Source: Amphiura filiformis (lineage: Eukaryota; Echinodermata; Ophiuroidea; Amphilepidida; Amphiuridae). Taken from it: 64,000 nucleotides of DNA. The stretch lies in assembly GCF_039555335.1 (NCBI RefSeq), contig NC_092646.1, forward strand, positions 19,306,029 through 19,370,028, given 5' to 3'. This document shows positions 56,701 through 64,000 of this stretch, piece after piece. A program made the position numbers and the translations under genes. A model generated the notes under the pieces. The model made no database searches. It saw only the letters and a list, made by a program, of their open reading frames with translations, and was not told the origin of the DNA. How positions within the stretch are numbered: position 1 is the stretch's first letter; every line of letters begins with the position of its first letter.

Positions 56701-59700
56701 AATACCAGTACCAACCTATATAAAGATATTAGAGTGAGAAGTGCCCCAAGTGGAACAGTAATCTAATAGTATAATATAGTAATACCATAATACCAGTACC
56801 AACCTATATAAAGATATTAGAGTGAGAGTGTCCCAAGTGGAACAGTGGAACAGGGAAAAATGTAATAGTATAATATAGTAATACCAGTACCAACCTATAT
56901 AAAGATATTAGAGTGAGAAGTGGCCCAAGTGGAACAGTGGAACAGGGAAAAATGTAATAGTATAATATAGTAATACCAGTACCAACCTATATAAAGATAT
57001 TAGAGTGAGAAGTGCCCCAAGTGGAACAGTGGAACAGGGAAAAATCTAATAGTATAATATAGTAATACCATAATACCAGTACCAACCTATATAAAGATAT
57101 TAGAGTGAGAGTGTCCCAAGTGGAACAGTGGAACAGGGAAAAATGTAATAGTATAATATAGTAATACCAGTACCAACCTATATAAAGATATTAGAGTGAG
57201 AAGTGCCCCAAGTGGAACAGTGGAACAGGAAAAATCTAATAGTATAATATAGTAATACCATAATACCAGTACCAACCTATATAAAGATATTAGAGTGAGA
57301 GTGTCCCAAGTGGAACAGTGGAACAGGAAAAATGTAATAGTATAATATAGTAATACCAGTACCAACCTATATAAAAGATATTAGAGTGAGAAGTGGCCCA
57401 AGTGGAACAGTGGAACAGGGAAAAATGTAATAGTATAATATAGTAATACCAGTACCAACCTATATAAAGATATTAGAGTGAGAAGTGGCCCAAGTGGAAC
57501 AGTGGAACAGGGAAAAATGTAATAGTATAATATAGTAATACCAGTACCAACCTATATAAAAGATATTAGAGTGAGAAGTGCCCCAAGTGGAACAGTGGAA
57601 CAGGAAAAATCTAATAGTATAATATAGTAATACCATAATACCAGTACCAACCTATATAAAGATATTAGAGTGAGAGTGTCCCAAGTGGAACAGTGGAACA
57701 GGAAAAAATGTAATAGTATAATATAGTAATACCAGTACCAACCTATATAAAGATATTAGAGTGAGAAGTGCCCCAAGTGGAACAGTGGAACAGGAAAAAT
57801 CTAATAGTATAATATAGTAATACCATAATACCAGTACCAACCTATATAAAGATATTAGAGTGAGAGTGTCCCAAGTGGAACAGTGGAACAGGAAAAAATG
57901 TAATAGTATAATATAGTAATACCAGTACCAACCTATATAAAGATATTAGAGTGAGAAGTGGCCCAAGTGGAACAGTGGAACAGGGAAAAATGTAATAGTA
58001 TAATATAGTAATACCAGTACCAACCTATATAAAAGATATTAGAGTGAGAAGTGCCCCAAGTGGAACAGTGGAACAGGGAAAAATGTAATAGTATAATATA
58101 GTAATACCAGTACCAACCTATATAAAGATATTAGAGTGAGAAGTGGCCCAAGTGGAACAGTGGAACAGGAAAAATGTAATAGTATAATATAGTAATACCA
58201 GTACCAACCTATATAAAAGATATTAGAGTGAGAAGTGGCCCAAGTGGAACAGTGGAACAGGGAAAAATGTAATAGTATAATATAGTAATACCAGTACCAA
58301 CCTATATAAAGATATTAGAGTGAGAAGTGGCCCAAGTGGAACAGTGGAACAGGAAAAATGTAATAGTATAATATAGTAATACCAGTACCAACCTATATAA
58401 AGATATTAGAGTGAGAAGTGCCCCAAGTGGAACAGTGGAACAGAAAAAAATGTAATAGTATAATATAGTAATACCAGTACCAACCTATATAAAGATATTA
58501 GAGTGAGAAGTGCCCCAAGTGGAACAGTGGAACAGGGAAAAATCTAATAGTATAATATAGTAATACCATAATACCAGTACCAACCTATATAAAGATATTA
58601 GAGTGAGAGTGTCCCAAGTGGAACAGTGGAACAGGAAAAAATGTAATAGTATAATATAGTAATACCAGTACCAACCTATATAAAAGATATTAGAGTGAGA
58701 AGTGGCCCAAGTGGAACAGTGGAACAGGGAAAAATGTAATAGTATAATATAGTAATACCAGTACCAACCTATATAAAAGATATTAGAGTGAGAAGTGCCC
58801 CAAGTGGAACAGTGGAACAGGGAAAAATGTAATAGTATAATATAGTAATACCAGTACCAACCTATATAAAGATATTAGAGTGAGAAGTGCCCCAAGTGGA
58901 ACAGTGGAACAGGAAAAAATCTAATAGTATAATATAGTAATACCATAATACCAGTACCAACCGATATAAAAGATATTAGAGTGAGAGTGTCCCAAGTGGA
59001 ACAGTGGAACAGGGAAAAATGTAATAGTATAATATAGTAATACCAGTACCAACCTATATAAAGATATTAGAGTGAGAAGTGGCCCAAGTGGAACAGTGGA
59101 ACAGGGAAAAATGTAATAGTATAATATAGTAATAACAGTACCAACCTATATAAAGATATTAGAGTGAGAAGTGCCCCAAGTGGAACAGTGGAACAGGGAA
59201 AAATGTAATAGTATAATATAGTAATACCAGTACCAACCTATATAAAGATATTAGAGTGAGAGTGTCCCAAGTGGAACAGTGGAACAGGGAAAAATGTAAT
59301 AGTATAATATATAGTAATACCAGTACCAACCTATATAAAAGATATTAGAGTGAGAAGTGGCCCAAGTGGAACAGTGGAACAGGGAAAAATGTAATAGTAT
59401 AATATAGTAATACCAGTACCAACCTATATAAAAGATATTAGAGTGAGAAGTGCCCCAAGTGGAACAGTGGAACAGGAAAAATCTAATAGTATAATATAGT
59501 AATACCATAATACCAGTACCAACCTATATAAAGATATTAGAGTGAGAGTGTCCCAAGTGGAACAGTGGAACAGGAAAAATGTAATAGTATAATATAGTAA
59601 TACCAGTACCAACCTATATAAAGATATTAGAGTGAGAAGTGCCCCAAGTGGAACAGTGGAACAGGAAAAATCTAATAGTATAATATAGTAATACCATAAT

Positions 59701-62700
59701 ACCAGTACCAACCTATATAAAGATATTAGAGTGAGAGTGTCCCAAGTGGAACAGTGGAACAGGGAAAAATGTAATAGTATAATATAGTAATACCAGTACC
59801 AACCTATATAAAGATATTACAGTGAGAAGTGGCCCAAGTGGAACAGTGGAACAGGGAAAATGTAATAGTATAATATAGTAATACCAGTACCAACCTATAT
59901 AAAGATATTAGAGTGAGAAGTGGCCCAAGTGGAACAGTGGAACAGGGAAAAATGTAATAGTATAATATAGTAATACCAGTACCAACCTATATAAAGATAT
60001 TAGAGTGAGAAGTGCCCCAAGTGGAACAGTGGAACAGGGAAAAATCTAATAGTATAATATAGTAATACCATAATACCAGTACCAACCTATATAAAGATAT
60101 TAGAGTGAGAGTGTCCCAAGTGGAACAGTGGAACAGGAAAAATGTAATAGTAAAACAGTACCAACCTATATAAAAGATATTAGAGTGAGAAGTGGCCCAA
60201 GTGGAACAGTGGAACAGGGAAAAATGTAATAGTATAATATAGTAATAACAGTACCAACCTATATAAAGATATTAGAGTGAGAAGTGCCCCAAGTGGAACA
60301 GTGGAACAGGGAAAAATGTAATAGTATAATATAGTAATACCAGTACCAACCTATATAAAAGATATTAGAGTGAGAAGTGCCCCAAGTGGAACAGTGGAAC
60401 AGGGAAAAATCTAATAGTATAATATAGTAATACCATAATACCAGTACCAACCTATATAAAGATATTAGAGTGAGAGTGTCCCAAGTGGAACAGTGGAACA
60501 GGAAAAATGTAATAGTATAATATAGTAATACCAGTACCAACCTATATAAAAGATATTAGAGTGAGAAGTGGCCCAAGTGGAACAGTGGAACAGGGAAAAA
60601 TGTAATAGTATAATATAGTAATACCAGTACCAACCTATATAAAGATATTAGAGTGAGAAGTGGCCCAAGTGGAACAGTGGAACAGGAAAAAATGTAATAG
60701 TATAATATAGTAATACCAGTACCAACCTATATAAAGATATTAGAGTGAGAAGTGCCCCAAGTGGAACAGTGGAACAGGGAAAAATATAATAGTATAATAT
60801 AGTAATACCAGTACCAACCTATATAAAGATATTAGAGTGAGAAGTGCCCCAAGTGGAACAGTGGAACAGGAAAAATCTAATAGTATAATATAGTAATACC
60901 ATAATACCAGTACCAACCCACATAAAGATAAGAGAGTGAGAGTGGCCCAAGTGGAACAGTGGAACAGGAAAAAATGTAATAGTATAATATAGTAATACCA
61001 GTACCAACCTATATAAAGATATTAGAGTGAGAAGTGCCCCAAGTGGAACAGTGGAACAGGGAAAAAGTGTAATATAGTAATACCATAATACCAGTACCAA
61101 CCTATATAAAGTGGAACAGTGGAACAGGAAAAAATGTAATAGTATAATATAGTAATACCAGTACCAACCTATATAAAGATATTAGAGTGAGAAGTGGCCC
61201 AAGTGGAACAGTGGAACAGGAAAAATGTAATAGTATAATATAGTAATACCAGTACCAACCTATATAAAGATATTAGAGTGAGAAGTGCCCCAAGTGGAAC
61301 AGTGGAACAGGGAAAAATGTAATAGTATAATATAGTAATACCAGTACCAACCTATATAAAGATATTAGAGTGAGAAGTGCCCCAAGTGGAACAGTGGAAC
61401 AGGAAAAATCTAATAGTATAATATAGTAATACCATAATACCAGTACCAACCTATATAAAAGATATTAGAGTGAGAGTGTCCCAAGTGGAACAGTGGAACA
61501 GGAAAAATGTAATAGTATAATATAGTAATACCAGTACCAACCTATATAAAGATATTAGAGTGAGAAGTGGCCCAAGTGGAACAGTGGAACAGGGAAAAAT
61601 GTAATAGTATAATATAGTAAAACCAGTACCAACCTATATAAAGATATTAGAGTGAGAAGTGGCCCAAGTGGAACAGTGGAACAGGGAAAAATGTAATAGT
61701 ATAATATAGTAATACCAGTACCAACCTATATAAAGATATATTAGAGTGAGAAGTGCCCCAAGTGGAACAGTGGAACAGGGAAAAATGTAATAGTATAATA
61801 TAGTAATACCAGTACCAACCTATATAAAGATATTAGAGTGAGAAGTGCCCCAAGTGGAACAGTGGAACAGGGAAAAATCTAATAGTATAATATAGTAATA
61901 CCATAATACCAGTACCAACCTATATAAAGATATTAGAGTGAGAGTGTCCCAAGTGGAACAGTGGAACAGGGAAAAATGTAATAGTATAATATAGTAATAC
62001 CAGTACCAACCTATATAAAGATATTAGAGTGAGAAGTGGCCCAAGTGGAACAGTGGAACAGGGAAAAATGTAATAGTATAATATAGTAATACCATAATAC
62101 AGTACCAACCTATATAAAGATATTAGAGTGAGAAGTGCCCCAAGTGGAACAGTGGAACAGGGAAAAATGTAATAGTATAATATAGTAATACCAGTACCAA
62201 CCTATATAAAAGATATTAGAGTGAGAAGTGTCCCAAGTGGAACAGTGGAACAGGGAAAAATGTAATAGTATAATATATTAATACCAGTAATACCAGTACC
62301 AACCTATATAAAGATATTAGAGTGAGAAGTGGCCCAAGTGGAACAGTGGAACAGGGAAAAATGTAATAGTATAATATAGTAATACCAGTACCAACCTATA
62401 TAAAGATATTAGAGTGAGAAGTGCCCCAAGTGGAACAGTGGAACAGGAAAAATCTAATAGTATAATATAGTAATACCATAATACCAGTACCAACCTATAT
62501 AAAGATATTAGAGTGAGAGTGTCCCAAGTGGAACAGTGGAACAGGAAAAAATGTAATAGTATAATATAGTAATACCAGTACCAACCTATATAAAGAATTA
62601 GAGTGAGAAGTGCCCCAAGTGGAACAGTGGAACAGGGAAAAATCTAATAGTATAATATAGTAATACCATAATACCAGTACCAACCTATATAAAAGATATT

Positions 62701-64000
62701 AGAGTGAGAGTGTCCCAAGTGGAACAGTGGAACAGGGAAAAATGTAATAGTATAATATAGTAATACCAGTACCAACCTATATAAAATATTAGAGTGAGAA
62801 GTGGCCCAAGTGGAACAGTGGAACAGGGAAAAATGTAATAGTATAATATAGTAATACCAGTACCAACCTATATAAAGATATTAGAGTGAGAAGTGGCCCA
62901 AGTGGAACAGTGGAACAGGGAAAAAATGTAATAGTATAATATAGTAATACCAGTACCAACCTATATAAAGATATTAGAGTGAGAAGTGCCCCAAGTGGAA
63001 CAGTGGAACAGGGAAAAATCTAATAGTATAATATAGTAATACCATAATACCAGTACCAACCTATATAAAGATATTAGAGTGAGAGTGTCCCAAGTGGAAC
63101 AGTGGAACAGGGAAAAATGTAATAGTATAATATAGTAATACCAGTACCAACCTATATAAAAGATATTAGAGTGAGAAGTGCCCCAAGTGGAACAGTGGAA
63201 CAGGAAAAAATCTAATAGTATAATATAGTAATACCATAATACAAGTACCAACCTATATAAAGATATTAGAGTGAGAGTGTCCCAAGTGGAACAGTGGAAC
63301 AGGAAAAATGTAATAGTATAATATAGTAATACCAGTACCAACCTATATAAAGATATTAGAGTGAGAAGTGGCCCAAGTGGAACAGTGGAACAGGGAAAAA
63401 TGTAATAGTATAATAATTATAGTAATACCAGTACCAACCTAGATAAAGATATGAGAGTGAGAAGTGGCCCAAGTGGAACAGTGGAACAGGGAAAAATGTA
63501 ATAGTATAATATAGTAATACCAGTACCAACCTATATAAAAGATATTAGAGTGAGAAGTGCCCCAAGTGGAACAGTGGAACAGGAAAAATCTAATAGTATA
63601 ATATAGTAATACCATAATACCAGTACCAACCTATATAAAAGATATTAGAGTGAGAGTGTCCCAAGTGGAACAGTGGAACAGGAAAAATGTAATAGTATAA
63701 TATAGTAATACCAGTACAAACCTATATAAAGATATTAGAGTGAGAAGTGCCCCAAGTGGAACAGTGGAACAGGGAAAAATCTAATAGTATAATATAGTAA
63801 TACCATAATACCAGTACCAACCTATATAAAGATATTATAGTGAGAGTGTCCCAAGTGGAACAGTGGAACTGGAAAAAATGTAATAGTATAATATAGTAAT
63901 ACCAGTACCAACCTATATAAAGATATTAGAGTGAGAAGTGGCCCAAGTGGAACAGTGGAACAGGGAAAAATGTAATAGTATAATATAGTAATAACAGTAC
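50750..64000 (-). repeat. Satellite array, orientation 2 (inverted)
   Basis: The same satellite in reverse orientation (CCAACCTATATAAAGATATT, GTGGAACAGTGGAACAGGG, AATAGTATAATATAGTAAT) for over 13 kb to the window end. There are three frequent monomer types: long ones with ACCATAATACC, ones with GAGAGTGTCCC, and ones with GAAGTGGCCC. Units near the junction (50750-52700) are more diverged. The far edge is not reached. Confidence 0.98.

Noticed and set aside
51113..63341. Minus-strand frames of 62-126 codons in the inverted array
   Set aside because: Satellite artefacts, as above.
43205..64000. CRISPR-like regular spacing of repeats
   Set aside because: There are no unique spacers; the entire unit is repeated, and the organism is a eukaryote.

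Overview
The window is nuclear DNA of an animal, almost certainly a non-vertebrate and probably marine metazoan; I cannot name the species. The grounds are intron-split genes with canonical splice sites, a eukaryotic tRNA with a Pol III terminator, several clades of LINE retrotransposon (L2/CR1-like and RTE-like), many short TIR elements, strong AT bias, long microsatellites and about 17 kb of tandem satellite. There are no prokaryotic features, and most reading frames of 60-150 codons are noise.

Region 1 (about 1-9 kb) is genic. A tRNA-Thr(CGT) gene lies at 617-689 on the minus strand. Six phase-compatible minus-strand exons between 6008 and 1424 encode the end of an Ig domain, a GAIN domain, the GPS autoproteolysis motif and TM1 of an adhesion GPCR; the rest of its 7TM lies beyond the left edge or was not recognised. 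Two further minus-strand exons (7705-7621 and 7362-7256) encode a post-TM7 tail and stop codon of a second, upstream receptor, so the locus looks like a head-to-tail receptor cluster. One intron of the first receptor holds a ~250-bp GAA/TTC tract, and its GPS-exon donor has been copied by a 71-bp tandem duplication.

Region 2 (about 9-13.9 kb) has no gene I can support. It holds a periodic cluster of the motif TATTCGTAGGTAA and a small RTE-like fragment.

Region 3 (about 13.9-41.5 kb) is a segmental triplication. Three diverged tandem units start near 13.9, 19.6 and 28.4 kb, and a further paired block lies at 25.66-28.35 and 38.84-41.49 kb. Because the units are paralogous, one copy gives the empty site for insertions in another. 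This defines an L2-like LINE with a nested RTE fragment, a 241-bp-arm foldback element, a TTAA-target element, a 1380-bp TIR element with GACGTC target duplication, and a family of TA-target MITEs (terminus CCCAGCAAACAC), some nested and two in inverted orientation. A possible host gene, unidentified, is hinted at by a few plus-strand exon candidates (17648, 18369, 38558).

Region 4 (about 41.5-64 kb) starts with a 5'-truncated LINE that has an intact RT reading frame, followed by a 91/100-bp satellite. The satellite runs in one orientation to 50749, then flips and continues inverted to the window end. A full-length, uninterrupted RTE-like retrotransposon (46702-50510) with an exact 11-bp target-site duplication sits in the satellite close to the flip point.
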